A stretch of DNA of 64,000 nucleotides from Simmondsia chinensis (Eukaryota > Streptophyta > Magnoliopsida > Caryophyllales > Simmondsiaceae). Of the stretch, positions 1 through 11,584 are shown in pieces; position 1 is the stretch's first letter, and every line of letters starts with the position of its first letter. The stretch lies in assembly GCA_018398585.1 (NCBI GenBank), contig JAGTTD010000003.1, positions 5,216,637-5,280,636 on the forward strand. The letters are read 5' to 3'. Made by a program: the position numbers and the translations under genes. The notes under the pieces were generated by a model that worked only from the letters and a program-made list of their open reading frames with translations, did no database searches and had not been told where the DNA came from.

Positions 1-190
1 TTAATTGATTTAGGGCATGTTTATTTTGCAAATGGTTCCCAAATTTATAAGAAAGGATTCTGAAAATCCATATTTTATTGGAAAATATATATTCAGGAAA
101 CAAAACTTTCTTTTTCCAAGTTCTATTTTACAAACAAGAGGTCATTATTTTAGATTTTCTATATTCTAAATGTTTTACTTTTTGAGTTCT
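1..190. repeat. Dispersed repeat, inverted copy near 29.6 kb
   Basis: This AT-rich block begins with a GATTTAGGGCATGTTT-type motif. It aligns along its length with the reverse complement of 29580-29762, including shared stretches such as CCCAAATTTATAAGAAAG and GAGGTCATTATTTTAGA. No coding potential is seen. The two copies are clearly diverged and lie about 29 kb apart in opposite orientation. The element type is unknown and the left edge may lie outside the window. Confidence 0.6.
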
Positions 191-1260
191 TGTAAAAAAA
201 CTTGAGAACAAAAAAGGAAAATAAAACTTTTTACGAAATGAGCTAGTTTGCTTTATTTCTACAGGAGCTTTGATGATTCCATCAAGGCATGGAGGAAACA
301 CCCCACCTGACCCGTCCGATCATGACCACCAACATCACGCTCGTCCATCCCCCCATAGGCCTCCAGCCATTTGCATCCACGCTGCACAACCCATGGCATG
401 AGTAATATATGTATGGTGTACTCATGCAAAACATATGATAGGGGTCATGATAAATGTAAGCATGCATGGCATGCATATGTCAGAATAATTACTATGATAT
501 ACAAATAATACAGAAAAATCAGGATTAAATATAATATTTTGTGATGTTGCTTTCCAGTACTTTGGTGACGAAAGTTGATGCACATGCGATCTTGATTATT
601 TTTTCTCTCTATCTCTAATTGGAAAAAAAAATGTACTTATGAAAATAATGAATTTTTTGTGCTGATAATGTGGTAGACAAGTATTCAATAAATGTGCACT
701 TTTATGGAGCTGAAAAAAGGGTCAAGAAACAATTACCATAAGATAAACCATCTGTAATGATTTCTTAAATCTCTATAAGAGGTTAATACAATCTTCAAAA
801 TTCAATTTTGATCAGTAAACTTAACTATCAACTTATCCTTAATTTTAAGTTTAAAATAAAACATAAAAGAGTAAAAGTAGGTTAGTGGACCATTTTGACA
901 AGACGTGAAAGAGTTCAAGTTAATATTATCCACTGGGTCTAGCAAACTAATTAGATTCATGATAAAAAATAAATAAATAAATATGACTCACGTGAAAGAG
1001 CAACACTGTATTAGCTGCCAATATTATACATCAGCATCAACAAAAAAAGAGAGAACGGCTCTTGTTCAAACTTAATATTCCAAAAGCCTCTATATGATCC
1101 ATTGGAATTTCATTAATCATGTCCTCTACCACACGGGTTTGGCCATAGATGCAGCAATGGCCATTTCAATGTGAATATATCAATGGAGAGCTGGCAATAG
1201 GGCAATTCGTTATCACATCTAATATCCATAGTTGTCACAAGGCAATGGTCGTTTCAAGAA
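191..1260. other. AT-rich spacer, no gene seen
   Basis: Noncoding AT-rich sequence with short A/T runs. A 64-codon minus-strand frame near 282-476 is rich in Met, His and Tyr and resembles no family I know; I treat it as chance. No RNA gene or clear repeat boundary was recognised. Confidence 0.5.
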
Positions 1261-1482
1261 ATGGGTTGGAGTGACATAGGGAAGAATCTAAATAGTGGGC
1301 AAGAAATCGGAAGGACAAGAAGTAAACTCACGCATTTACACTTTGCGGATGATCTGTTGATTTTCTATCTAGCTAATCAGAAAGTATCGTTTATTACAAG
1401 TTGCTACTCTTTAAGGAAACAAATCCATAAGAACAACAAAAAATATCTTTCTAAATTAACTGTAAAATTTTGTGCCATATAA
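1261..1482 (+). pseudogene. LINE (non-LTR retrotransposon) reverse transcriptase fragment
   Basis: The 73-codon frame contains THLHFADDLLIF at about residues 24-35. This matches the conserved catalytic block of plant LINE reverse transcriptases (HLxFADD, where FADD supplies two metal-binding aspartates). In an intact element this enzyme copies LINE RNA at a nick in the target DNA. Only this block and a short, poorly conserved tail remain; endonuclease, fingers and RNase H regions are absent. The start codon is incidental because the fragment is 5'-truncated. A 24-base A run lies about 145 bases downstream and could be the decayed poly(A) tail. The catalytic motif makes the family call good; the lineage (probably L1-like) is inference. 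Confidence 0.7.
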
Positions 1483-1627
1483 AATATTTTCTGGCTAACA
1501 TTCACTGGATTCAAGTTAGGGCTCTCCTAATTCTGCCAAGAATTCACCGGAGATAAAGGTAAGTAATTAGCAAAATATTTGAAAAGAATAACTATTTTTA
1601 TTTGTCATAACATTACAGTCCAGTTTC

Positions 1628-1651
1628 AAAAAAAAAAAAAAAAAAAAAAAA
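1628..1651. repeat. Poly(A) tract, 24 bases
   Basis: An uninterrupted A run downstream of the LINE fragment on the same strand. It may be that element's 3' tail or an independent homopolymer. No flanking target duplication could be paired with it. Confidence 0.6.
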
Positions 1652-3031
1652 GGTTTTTCTTTTTCATTTTCACCGTTCCTTTTCATCTCCATTTTTTTTT
1701 ATTTCTTAATTTCAAACTCATTTAATATAATATTATTTTTCTTCTCAGTTGTTTGTTAAAAAATTATACATGTAGTTTTGTTTTCTTTTGCAACTATAGG
1801 GTTCCATAAACAGTAATCTTATATTATTATCATCAATGTGAAACTATTCAGCGTATTTTACTGCATATTATTTCTTTTTCTGTTTTTTTTAGGTCAAACC
1901 GTTATATCTATCATGTATATTATAGTGAAGTTCTCCTTTTAAAATATCTGACTTAGGACTCTATTTATTAGAGTAATTAGACTAATAAAAAACAAAAACT
2001 TGCCATTAATTTAACCCAACAAAATAACAACATTAAACATGTATTGGGCCAAATTTTTCATTTGGCAAGCAAGTGTAAAACAAGGTTAATTAAAAATAAA
2101 TAAAGAACGTTAAATATGAAAATAATCTTGTACTAATATGTGACTCATATTTTCAAAGTTAATTATAAAAATAATCTTGTACTAAAATGCACCAAGGGCC
2201 CCCTCTACTCATAGATAATAAAATATGGGACATGAATTAAATGGTTTTGACACATGCGTGTACTATTTTACTTCATACATAACCAAAATCAGTTGAAAGT
2301 TTGTTCAATTATAAAAATTTATATATTGTTACAATCATATTTATAACAACTCTTTCTCAAATACTGATACAGTAGAAAGGAATATAATTCTTTCAAATTT
2401 GACTTCTATTTGATGGTTTTACATATAACATTAGCTGTAGTCAGAGCATTATATATAATAAAAAATAATGTATAATTTAATAGTTCAGGACTCAAAGCAA
2501 AAAATTTTGCAAAATGTAGAATATGAATACTCAAATTTACCGATAAGTGATTATTTTTAACTAATCTTTTACTTTTTATTCGGAAAAGTTACAGATATGC
2601 ATTGTAAGACGTGTATTATAAGGCTAATAAAAAATTAACTTGCACTCACCATTTCATTGACAGTCATACATAAATAGCCTTTTTACCAGAAAAATAAGGA
2701 CACATTTTTAATACCTCAATTATACAAGTAGTTTACCAACTATGCATTTACTTTCTTACATGTGCTAATTTTATTCATTTATTTTCTTATTATGTAAATT
2801 CAATTCTTACAATTTATATTATGTCTATATACTTCATCTATAGTTTATGTTTTTGCCAATTTATTCACATGGTGAAAATTGGAGTTAAATGAATGAAGTA
2901 CTCTTTGATTTCATATACAAGTGACCCATTATAATCTCATCCCTTGACTTAATTTGAACAGACGCATGACTAAACCATGAAAACTGCTCTCAACGTAATA
3001 TCAATATCACTATACGTCTAAATTTACACAT
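1652..3031. other. AT-rich spacer, no gene seen
   Basis: Strongly AT-rich sequence without long frames. A small direct duplication of AAAATAATCTTGTACTAA occurs around 2120 and 2170. Nothing else is supported. Confidence 0.5.
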
Positions 3032-3985
3032 TGATGCGTTTTAAAAGTCTTTTTAAAACGGCGTAGTCGCAAGCATACAAGATCGTCGTAGCTTAGTCAG
3101 GTATATGGGTGTCGCATCCACGAGGAAGTGGTGTAAAGTTGAATTCAAGTATTAACGGGTGAGCTGATTGAGTTTTCCCTGGGTTGCATGAGCAATTAAG
3201 AAAACTAGCGTGACTAAAGCAGTAAAAAGGATATCAATTTGATAGAGGTTAGTTTAAGGAATGAATTCATGATGGCTTAACTCATATCCTGTTATTATAT
3301 TTTATAGGATAATGATTTAAGGGGCTTAGGTTACAAGCTCTAAGCCTGGGTTAATATTTAAATTAGGGCTTCAGATAATGAATTAGTCTAAAGGCATAAC
3401 ATATCTTATTAACCTAAGTGTAGCATAGGTTGTCTCATTAGCACTACTTAATTCCTTTGTCACTCCTAATTCAATATCAACTTGTACAAAAGATTATGTT
3501 TAGGGTTGGATACAACCTCAGCCTTGACCACGCGTGAAAATATGTTATGTTATGGTATAGGCTACAAGCACAAGACGAATCACTAAAAAAAAAAAAAAAC
3601 TGGAGATTTAAACATGGCTACATGCACATACAAAGAGAAACCAAGCAATTATGAATAATTCCTCACAAGGGTGCGAAAATAATATAACTGAATCATCGTC
3701 AAAATAAAATACAAATCTGGGGTACGGACGACTACCCGTGCTTCATCCTTAAATTAAAAACGTTCATTCCTCCATAGGAGTTTTACACATTAGTAGATTC
3801 AAAAGAAAGAAATAATGAAATAAAAATAAAAACATGAAGACTCTCCAAATTTTTTTCTTGACAATGATCCAAGCTATGATCCTCCCAATACTCCGACCAT
3901 CTACACTTTGGCGTTTGAGGATCCATTGAATCTCTTAGCGGCTTCAGGGAGGAGAGGAGACGAGTAAATAGATCCTAAATATGAG

Positions 3986-4017
<32 letters not shown>
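3986..4017. repeat. Poly(C) tract, 32 bases
   Basis: An uninterrupted C run. Long C or G homopolymers are unusual in plant DNA, and their exact length is error-prone in assemblies. Confidence 0.9.
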
Positions 4018-4020
<3 letters not shown>

Positions 4021-4079
4021 TTATACCTGTGGCGTGACCTAGGGGTCACGCTGCAAGTATTGCACTGATTGATTGGCAG

Positions 4080-4200
4080 TTTCAGCCGATTGATTGGCTA
4101 GCCTACTGTAGGCTGCCGATCGATCGGCACTATTGACCGATCGATCGGCTTCCTCACTGTAGGACCCATCCTACTATGAGCTGCTAATCGATGGATTTTT
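4080..4200. repeat. Cluster of GATCGATCGGC / GATTGATTGGC motifs
   Basis: Four related motifs (GATTGATTGGC twice, GATCGATCGGC twice) recur within about 100 bases, with the phrase CTACTGTAGG or CACTGTAGGACC between them. This forms a short degenerate repeat cluster. Function unknown. Confidence 0.5.
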
Positions 4201-5876
4201 TATGTAGATATGTCGACTGAATCGCGAAATGATACGAGATATATTTGGTTTACCGAATTACGACCCGATGGGTCCTTCTTTTGTACACGTGGTCGGGCTT
4301 CTCAGAAAAATCATCAAATATGTCTCGGTTTAATAGTTGTTTGCTCTGATGCACTCCAAGCCTTAATGTTCCTAGATTACAACAAAACACACCTGTAAAA
4401 GCCGAATATGTTGTGAGAATGAGAAATAGAATATGTTAAAATGAGGCACATCAAACATTATAAAAAATATATGGACTAAGTTATCACACTCGATCAAAAT
4501 TGACATAATAGAGAAAGATCAGGGGCAAATTCAAATTATCTGGCACCAATTTAAAGTTGAAAGTCAAAATCGACCTCTCATTAATTGGATAAATGCCGCC
4601 ACAATCCTTCTTAGTAATCAATAGAGGAACAAGTGTTATTATTAGGTAATCTTTTTTTTTTTTTTTTTGTTTTAATATGTTAAGGAGAACGCTAGATCAC
4701 CTACTCAAAGTTAGAGTAGCCTCGATCTTTTGACCTGAACCTAATTCAAGAAATTCAAAAATTAACGAGGCCCTAATCTGAAAATGATCTTGTCCAAAAT
4801 TGACCCAACTTGAACATAACCCAGCTCAAGCTAATCCGAAACATTAAATAACCCAACTCAAGTTTGACCTGTTGCATAATACATCATGCAAATATTTTAG
4901 GCAAAGAAAATCATTGTTGAAATCACATCTGGTTGGTCATAGACATAAATCAATCATTGTCAAGCCGATAGCAAAGATGGAATAGGGAGTTATGAATTAA
5001 ATCCAGTTCTATTCGACTGATACAACTATTATGGTCGACCTCTACTCCTGATGATGACTGCCTACTCTCCCTCCCTTGTTTTGTTACATTATTTTTTTTT
5101 CTTCTTCTTCTTGGTCTTCTCCATTGATAGTGTAGTATTCAGCAACAGTTAGTATTGCTTATAATTTCCTTTCTTTCCTTTTTTTTTGGCAGTGATGTTG
5201 GCTAGTTCTATCTATTTTAGCAACATACTCTTATGCAGGTTGGCTAAAGCCTCAATTCTTACTTCAACATTTTCCAATCCAAATCCACAAATTTATTATA
5301 GAGGACACTGGATCTATAAAATTTAAAATTTAATACTGAATCTATAAAATTTATAATTTAAGGTACCATAGTGATAATATTTTTAAATCTTAGGACCCTC
5401 TTTATATATATTAAAAATTCATAATATTTAGGTGATAAATGTTTGGGCCTTAGGATACCTAGATACTAAATTCTCTCAATTTAAATAATTAATTGGAATA
5501 CTCAATATATTGTATTAATTATTATTAAATTATAAAATAACATTTCGAAATTATCTTTGTAAATAAACCACTTCTTGTTATCATGTTTGTTTAATATAAA
5601 ATTAAATAGTGCTGACAAATATAGTGGTTAAGCTACACACCTTTCAAGCATAAAGTATTGGGTTTGCAAGCTTATATCCACATGACTGATCAAGAGGCAA
5701 ATAACCCATGCTTATTTGAATAGATAATGACTTATAAATAATATGTATATACCTATATAAAGTAAAAAATCTATTTATTAACTCGTATAGTATGAAGAGA
5801 ATATCAAGACTTATTTTAGACTGCTATGCTCTCAAGACCTCTGTTAGTAAAATTCGTGTCAAACACATTTTGGACA
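4201..5876. other. AT-rich spacer, no gene seen
   Basis: Contains a 17-base T run (4652-4668) and a CTT microsatellite near 5100. The short frame at 4210-4398 (62 codons) shows no recognisable family. No RNA gene was recognised. Confidence 0.5.
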
Positions 5877-5884
5877 CATATATG

Positions 5885-6990
5885 CAGTAGCGGATCTAGG
5901 ACTTTGTCCAGGGTGGGCTTAGTTACAAGATACCTTCAATACAACATAAGTAAGCAAAATATACAAATTAAATGCATTTCATTTCTTTCTAGGTTCATTG
6001 AAATTTGATTGAATAAAATTGACGGAAAAACTAACATAGCAGATGATTACAAAAATATATTGTGGTATTTTCTTCCAAAGATATGGTATTTTTCCCCAAA
6101 GAATTGGAATAACATATAATTTTTGACAATAATGAGTACCTTACAGTGAGATTTATTGAAATTTAAGCAATTGAAATGACCATTTTTGTCGAAAAATATG
6201 AATGTGAAGCATACATATTGTTGAAAAATACATCATGTCAACACTTTTTACAAAAACTTTCATAGGGTTTCAACATAAAAATCACCTAATGCCAACAGAG
6301 GATACATAAATGATACAATTTTAATCCTTAAGTTCTTCTTGACATTTGGGGTTGGAGTCGTCTTAGGTTTAAATTGGCCTCAAGACTATGATCTAGATAT
6401 TGTCGAGTTTAAGTTGGGTCGAGTCAGCCTTTTTTGAAGTTAAGTGATTTGAGTTGGGTCACTTCAAATTTTGGGCCAACTTTAGATAAGTTTGGGTCTA
6501 AGTCTTGAGTTATCTTGTGTTTCACATCAATCAATTTGGATTGTCCACGGTCTTTGGTTAGCGGAATTAATAAGAAATTGCAATTCCTTCCCTCACTCAA
6601 AGAGTTGGAGCATATATAATTTTTAATTAATACTGAATAGAATTGCATAATGCAATTATACTTCCAATTTCAACAAGTGAACCAAACAACAAATTGGACT
6701 TACGGACCTTAATTTCAGTTGCAACATCATTTATGGGCTCTAATTCTATGTACCAAACAAGACCTTTGGATACTTATAAATAATATATATTCACAATTTA
6801 AAATATTTAAATAATAAACTCACAAAATTAAACTAATTGCACATGCATGCATCTAAGTCTTCAAAATTTAGGGTGGGCTTTGACCCCACTTTGAAAATAA
6901 TTTAAATTCTTGTCGGCAAGCAAATAATAACTTTTTACAATTTGAGGGGGGGATTAGGACCACCTTGCCCATACCTTAAATTCGTTACTG
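5885..6990. mobile_element. Non-autonomous hAT transposon with perfect 8-bp TSD
   Basis: The left end reads CAGTAGCGGATCTAGG. The right end, read inward on the minus strand, is CAGTAACGAATTTAAGG: an imperfect terminal inverted repeat of about 16 bp. CATATATG sits immediately outside both ends (5877-5884 and 6991-6998), a perfect 8-bp duplication, as hAT transposases make. A GGGTGGGCTT motif recurs near both ends inside the element. At 1106 bp with no transposase-like frame, it is a deletion derivative or large MITE that would depend on a transposase from elsewhere. The 74-codon minus-strand frame at 6424-6648 has no recognisable domain. Confidence 0.85.
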
Positions 6991-7064
6991 CATATATGTC
7001 CTTTCCCATTTAAAAAGGGAAATTCGTTACTGCATATATGTACTTTCCCATTTAAAAAGGGCAT
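6981..7064 (+). repeat. 42-bp tandem duplication across the hAT right end
   Basis: TTCGTTACTGCATATATG followed by CCTTTCCCATTT occurs at 6981 and, with one change, again at 7023. The unit spans the last 10 bases of the hAT element, its target duplication and about 24 bases of flank. It therefore arose after insertion. Confidence 0.8.
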
Positions 7065-7460
7065 TTATATATCATTATCAATACTGCAATAAAATATGCA
7101 TTTATATTTGTTGCATTTAAAAATAAATGATAATTAAAAACAGTCAATACTTGCAACTATATTAAATATCTAAATTCTATATTTTCCCACTTTTGACACT
7201 TTAATTGTCAAACTATTGGTTGTACATATCATTTAGTATATGTTATCTTTTTGCTATCGATATCGTGACTAATATTAACCTTTAAAATAATAAGTCAATA
7301 ATTTTTTGACATAAATTATTGTATATATAATCAAATAATATAAATACTTAATAAATTCCATTTCATTTTCGCTCCATAATGCACTAACAGAGCTCAACAT
7401 AGGTCTTGATGTCCATCCCCCTACTCCAAATATTGACAATCCCACTTTTTCTTTTGATAA
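7065..7460. other. AT-rich spacer, no gene seen
   Basis: Low-complexity AT-rich sequence between two DNA transposon remnants. No coding or RNA feature was recognised. Confidence 0.5.
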
Positions 7461-7840
7461 GGGATTTTTAGTGAAAACTATTCAAATTTAGGCAAGGCTT
7501 TAAAAAATCACCGAAATTTTTTAATATTTTACTATCACGTATGCCTAAACTTTCCAAAATTTTCAATGTCGCACCTTAATATTAACACTGTTAATATCTG
7601 TTAATTTTTACTAGCATGACATTTAAAAAATATTCTTTTTAAATATAAAAATTATTTTTAAATATTTGAATGTAAATTTGAATTTTTTAAAAGTATTTAT
7701 TAAATATTTCAAAGGTGTGATATTTAATAATTTTGGAAAGTTTAGTTGTGACTTTAAAAATTTTTAAAATTAAAAAATCTATGTAATTTTTTAAAACTAC
7801 GCCTAAAATTTAAGCGGTTTTCGGTAAAGAAAAAAAAACC
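7461..7840. mobile_element. Fold-back MITE-like element
   Basis: The left end GGGATTTTTAGTGAAAAC, running on to TTTAGGC, is mirrored at the right end by GCCTAAAATTTAAGCGG, running on to AAAAACC. This gives diverged inverted termini of about 35 bp or more. The interior is very AT-rich, noncoding, and partly mirrors itself (TTTGGAAAGTTTAG against CTAAACTTTCCAAAA). This is the usual look of a long-TIR MITE, possibly Mutator-like. No clear target duplication was found, so superfamily is open. Confidence 0.55.
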
Positions 7841-8067
7841 TGTTTGTTAATTAGGGAGATAAGATTATTAGAAGTAAATCAAAAAGGTTGGGGCCTCAGT
7901 TTTCGGCATTTTTACATAAATATTCCATTTCTACCCTCCAAAAAGGTTTTATTTTACATACTTCTCCTTGCTTTTTCATTCCTTTCAAAGTTTAAAAGTT
8001 TCATAACGTTCTTTTGTTATTAACAAGTTTGTGCTAGCAATAATGGTTTTCGGTTGATTTAGGACAC

Positions 8068-8180
8068 GTTTCCTGTCAAGGTCTCACTCTGATGGGGTAA
8101 GACTGCATACATCTTACCCCTTCCAGGCCTATGCAAGCGGGAGCTCTTGGGGCATTGGGTATGTTGTTGTTGTTGTTGGC
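8068..8180 (+). mobile_element. 113-bp LINE/SINE 3' end with (TTG)n tail
   Basis: The insert ends GGGCATTGGGTATGTTG followed by TTG repeats. It shares GGGGTAAG, CTTACCCC, GCGGGAGC and the terminal CAYTGGG with the 3' end of the RTE LINE copy at 60514-61232. TGATTTAGGACAC lies on both sides (8055-8067 and 8181-8193), a 13-bp duplication typical of LINE-driven insertion. It is a severely 5'-truncated LINE or a SINE using the LINE 3' end. Confidence 0.75.
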
Positions 8181-8312
8181 TGATTTAGGACACATCTGAT
8201 TTGGAAAAAAAAATATCAATTAATTAAGATTTTTTTCGAAAACCCTTTATTTAATTGAAAATATGTTGTGAATACGACTAGTTTTATGAAAATTTTTGAT
8301 AAAACATGTTCA

Positions 8313-8331
8313 TTTTTTTTTTTTTTTTTTT
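8313..8331. repeat. Poly(T) tract, 19 bases
   Basis: An uninterrupted T run in noncoding DNA. It is translated as Phe in a spurious 104-codon frame (8268-8582), which is not annotated as a gene. Confidence 0.8.
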
Positions 8332-8802
8332 ACTCTTGGCACTGGCAATTGAAAACATTGCCATTTCTTTTTCTTAAAACTTCTTTTGTAACTAGGAACA
8401 TCATTTTCGTATATTTTTGTTCTATATTTGATGAGTTTGTTTTACATTTATATAGAAAAAAACTTAAAAAATTAGAAGTTTATAAAATAACAATGTCCAT
8501 GAATGGAAATACTCACCATATTTCTGATAGTATTAATTCTATCATTGATAAAACAAACGATCAATGGTCTGCAGGGCATTGAGGCCTGAAGGAGAAGTGT
8601 CTCCGGACCCCCCGGGGAACTGCCACGGGCATGGCCACGGCCCTGAGGAAACCAATCCTACATCACCCATTCTTCAACTTTGATTGTAGCAAAAATACAT
8701 AATATGTGATGTGTACTTCTAAAAAGAAGTCAGTCATGTATACATACAGTAACCACACATATAGAGCATATATATGGTTAGGGTCACAATGGACACAAGT
8801 AT
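8332..8802. other. Spacer left of the giant LTR element, no gene seen
   Basis: Mixed sequence including a GC-rich patch near 8585-8650. No convincing gene. The DNA continues on the far side of the retrotransposon at 19282. Confidence 0.4.
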
Positions 8803-8807
8803 GTATA
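8803..8807. repeat. TSD GTATA (left) of the LARD-like element
   Basis: Identical to 19277-19281 on the far side of the element. A 5-bp duplication is the usual product of gypsy or copia integrases. Confidence 0.85.
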
Positions 8808-9832
8808 TGTTTCGGGGATTTTTGGTTAGGTTCTTTTAGATGAAAGCGAGACTCAACCCTCACTGCGAAAGCAGCTGCTAGCGTTTATCTTGATATCCCT
8901 GGGAAATAAACGAGGCCGTTAGAGGGACCCACAGGTTGGTCCGTGGGAGACCCCTCCAATGCCTAAGTCAGTAAAAGCATAATAAAAGCAAATAATAAGT
9001 AAATAGTATAAATAAACAATAATAAATACTTATCGTATATGGAGAGGGGGTCCTCGGTCGCTGGTGGCCGGAATCCGTACCGGCGAGGAGGCCGGAATCC
9101 GTACCGGCGACATACGGGTGGCCCTGGTGTAGAGAAAGGTAGAGGAGAGAGAAAGAGAAGAGCCCGTCCATACCGGCGAGCCACAGGGGAGGAGAGAGAG
9201 AGAATCGGGCCCCCCAGGGGAGGAGAGAGAGAGAATCGCCCCCCCCCCCCCCCCCCTCTCTTGTTGTTGTAGTGGGTATTTATAGAGGGGGGTTGGTGTT
9301 GGCGGTAGGTGGTGACGTTGGCGGTAGGTGGTAAACGTTGGAGGTAGGCGGTAGGTGGTACCGTTAGCGGTGGTGGTACCGTTAGCGGTAGGTGGTACTT
9401 GGCGGTAGGGGTAGGCCTTGGCGGTAGTGGGTGGCGTTGGTGGTAGGCATGCTTTGGCGGTAGTGGTAGGCCTTGGCAGTAGGCAGTAGGCGGTAGGCTG
9501 TAGGCATGCCTTGGTGGTTAACGGTATGAGTGCTTGGCGGTAGGGGTAGGCCTTGGCGGTAGTGGGTGGCGTTGGCGGTAGACGGTAGGAGAAGAGGGAG
9601 AAAAGGGGGGAGGAGTGAGGCGTCCGTACAGCTATAGGAGAGAAGAGAGAGAGCCTGAGGAGAGAGAGAGAGTTCTGAGGAGAGAGAGAGCTGGGAGAGT
9701 TTCAGGAGAAAGAGAGAGAGCTCACGTGGGAGAGAGAAAGGGGAGGGAAAAAATTAAATAAATTATATTTTATTTTCGTTATTATTTCGTTATCCTATTT
9801 TAATATTAACCTGACTATTTTTACCCTATACA
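8808..9832 (-). repeat. 3' LTR (left copy) of the LARD-like element
   Basis: It starts TGTTTCGGGGATTTTTGG and ends CCTATACA, and aligns throughout with 18257-19276. It contains CGGAATCCGTACCGGCGA twice in tandem, a short C run (near 9240-9256), a degenerate GGCGGTAGG minisatellite (about 9290-9600) and GA-rich tracts (9185-9235, 9600-9750). The TATA-like CTATAAATAC on the minus strand (around 9276-9285) would be the promoter motif of this LTR. Frames across it translate repeats and are not genes. Confidence 0.9.
9290..9600. repeat. GGCGGTAGG minisatellite inside the left LTR
   Basis: Irregular repetition of GGCGGTAGG, GGTGGTACC and TTGGCGGTAG with variable spacing. The same block occurs in the right LTR at about 18730-19030 with different copy structure, so the minisatellite accounts for much of the difference between LTRs. 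Confidence 0.8.
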
Positions 9833-9850
9833 GTTAGCGCCCCACTCCAT
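9833..9850 (-). other. Polypurine tract of the LARD-like element
   Basis: Read on the minus strand, the bases before the 3' LTR are GGAGTGGGGCGCTAAC, purine-rich and directly abutting the LTR start. This is the position expected of the plus-strand priming tract. Confidence 0.6.
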
Positions 9851-10252
9851 GGGCGAATGGGACCTGTTCACATTCAGTTGTGGAGTATACCACATCCAAG
9901 TGCTTTGACGATATGCGGACTGTCAAGATTTTGTTGATGAATATTATTAGTTATGAAGAATTTTTATAGGCATTACCAGTGGGGTTCTTTTATCGATGAA
10001 TATTGTTTCAGTTTATCCCCCATGGCTTCTTTGTTGTGGTTTAATATGGGCGATTGATTCTATGCTTCTTTGTTAACGATCGTTCTTAGGTTTTGGGACT
10101 TGTTTTAGGGCTCAAAGGACTCAAGCCTTTTAAGGACCATGTTTGTTGGTTCTTCCCATGATTAGATACTGAAAAATGCCTGTAATTGCTGGCGTAAGTA
10201 GTTAATGTGAGCGTTGCCCCCTTCTATTCGTTAATTCTTGGAGTGGCCTTTA

Positions 10253-10540
10253 GGAATTGTTTTCTTGACTGGGGGGGTTGTTCATGGTTGAACAACAGTT
10301 TTTGGAGACGTTGTTCAGCCTGATACGGTAATTTTTAGCGTTGTCTCTAGGAATTGTATTCCTAATTTGAGGCGTTGTTCCCGGTCGAGCAACGGTTTTT
10401 GGAGACGTTGCTCTACCTGATACGGCAATTTTTAGCGTTATCTCTAGGAATTGTATTCCTGATTTGACGCGTTGTTCATGGTTGAACAATGGTTTCTAGA
10501 GACGTTTTTCTACCTGACTTCTTAAGGCAATCATTTGGAA
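10253..10540. repeat. 97-bp tandem repeat, 3 copies
   Basis: Units start at 10253, 10350 and 10447 with GGAATTGT. Each contains TTTTTGGAGACGTTG or a close variant, a GAACAAC/GAGCAAC arm, and all but the last contain ATTTTTAGCGTT. Copies are diverged. Noncoding. Confidence 0.8.
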
Positions 10541-10669
10541 TGGTCAATTTTAAGATTTTGTCAATTCTTGGCCATTGAGACAAATTATGAATGACCGCAT
10601 ATTTAGCCTCCAGATTCTTACTTGTGCATTGTGATGGAGCATGTCGTGAGTCTTCTAGTTCTTAGGCCC

Positions 10670-10850
10670 CAGCTGTAGGCTGGATTGGAACGTAAAAAAT
10701 ATTTTTAACCTCTAGGTCGGAATGTATTATGACTGTTTTTAACTCCTAGCCCCCAGCCTCAGGCTGGGTCGGAGTTTATTACGCCTGTTTTTAACTCCTA
10801 GCCCCTAGCCTCAGGCTGGGTCGGAGTGTATTATTCATTTTAATAATTTG
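10670..10850. repeat. Short tandem repeat with CCCAGCCTCAGGCTGGG hairpin
   Basis: Three diverged copies of a roughly 60-bp unit around AACTCCTAGCCCCCAGCC and AGGCTGGGTCGGAGT. Each better-preserved unit holds the palindrome CCCAGCCTCAGGCTGGG, which can fold into a 7-bp stem with a 3-base loop. Confidence 0.7.
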
Positions 10851-10874
10851 CGCACTGATACCAACTGGAACGCA

Positions 10875-11212
10875 AATCGCCTGCCAAGGAAATGTTCATG
10901 GCTTAAATGAGTTTTAACCGTTTGGGAAGGGCTCACGGTTAGGTTTGAGTACTGCTCGGCTGATAAGGGCTTATAGCGTAACTGTGGCTTATCTGCCTAA
11001 GAAGAGCTTATAGCTTGAATAGACGTTGCCTGCCATAAAAGGGCTTATGGCTACGTCTGAGCATTGCTCGCCTAATAAGGGCTTACATCTTGAGCAGACT
11101 TTGCCTGCCATAAAAGGGCTTATGGCTACGTCTGAGCGTGGGTTGCCTGAGAAGGGCTTACAGTGTAAACGTGTCCTACCGGCCTAAGAAGGACTTATGG
11201 CTTGACTAGATT
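10875..11212. repeat. Diverged repeats of GGGCTTATGGCT, including a 75-bp direct pair
   Basis: GCCTGCCATAAAAGGGCTTA followed by TGGCTACGTCTGAGC starts at 11028 and again at 11103. Shorter relatives (CTAAGAAGAGCTTATAGC, GAGAAGGGCTTACAG) fill the rest of the block. Confidence 0.7.
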
Positions 11213-11584
11213 TACCGTCAACCCCGATGTTAGATGACGCACTTACAAGGGCGGGTTCTCAGCTGGTGAGGGCGTACCGCCAGTCCCGATGTTAGGTGGG
11301 ACTTACACAAATGCGGACTCTCAGCTGGTGAGTGTGTACCGCCAGTCCCGATGTTAAGTGGGACTTACACAAATGCGGACTCTCAGCTGGTGAGAGTGTA
11401 CCGCCAGTCCCGATGTTAGGTGGGACGTACACAGATGCGAACTCTCAGCTGGTGAGAGTGTACCGCCAGTCCCGATGTTAGGTGGGACGTACACAGATGC
11501 TAACTCTCAGCTGGTGAGAGTGTACCGCCAGTCCCGATGTTAGGTGGGACGTACACGGACGCGGACTCTCAGCTAGTGAGAGTG
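11213..11584. repeat. 62-bp tandem array, 6 copies
   Basis: Six head-to-tail units of exactly 62 bp start with TACCGCCAGTCCCGATGTTA (first copy diverged) and end CAGCTGGTGAGAGTG. Neighbouring copies differ at only a few positions. The next nine bases, TACCGCTGG, begin a seventh, broken unit. Confidence 0.95.

Larger units (their letters stand above)
3032..4200 (-). mobile_element. Probable Athila-like LTR remnant (minus orientation)
   Basis: It begins TGATGCGTTTT and soon reads ATGGGTGTCGCATCCACGAGG. This layout parallels the Athila-type LTRs at 34109 and 39838, which begin TGATGTGTTTTTCTAC and go on to an ACCACAGGGAC segment; the later text about constants, tails and cold-spot A runs is also similar in style. 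No internal gypsy coding sequence adjoins it, so it would be a solo or truncated LTR. The right edge is not defined: the 3980-4200 part holds a C run and several CGATCGATCGGC-like motifs. The assignment rests on overall resemblance only. Confidence 0.35.

Noticed and set aside
8268..8582. 104-codon frame with a Phe run
   Set aside because: It is driven by a 19-base T tract in AT-rich DNA; no domain and no conserved context.
9039..9272. Arg/Gly-rich and Pro-rich frames on both strands
   Set aside because: These are repeats and homopolymers in the left LTR; the frames exist only because of repeat periodicity.
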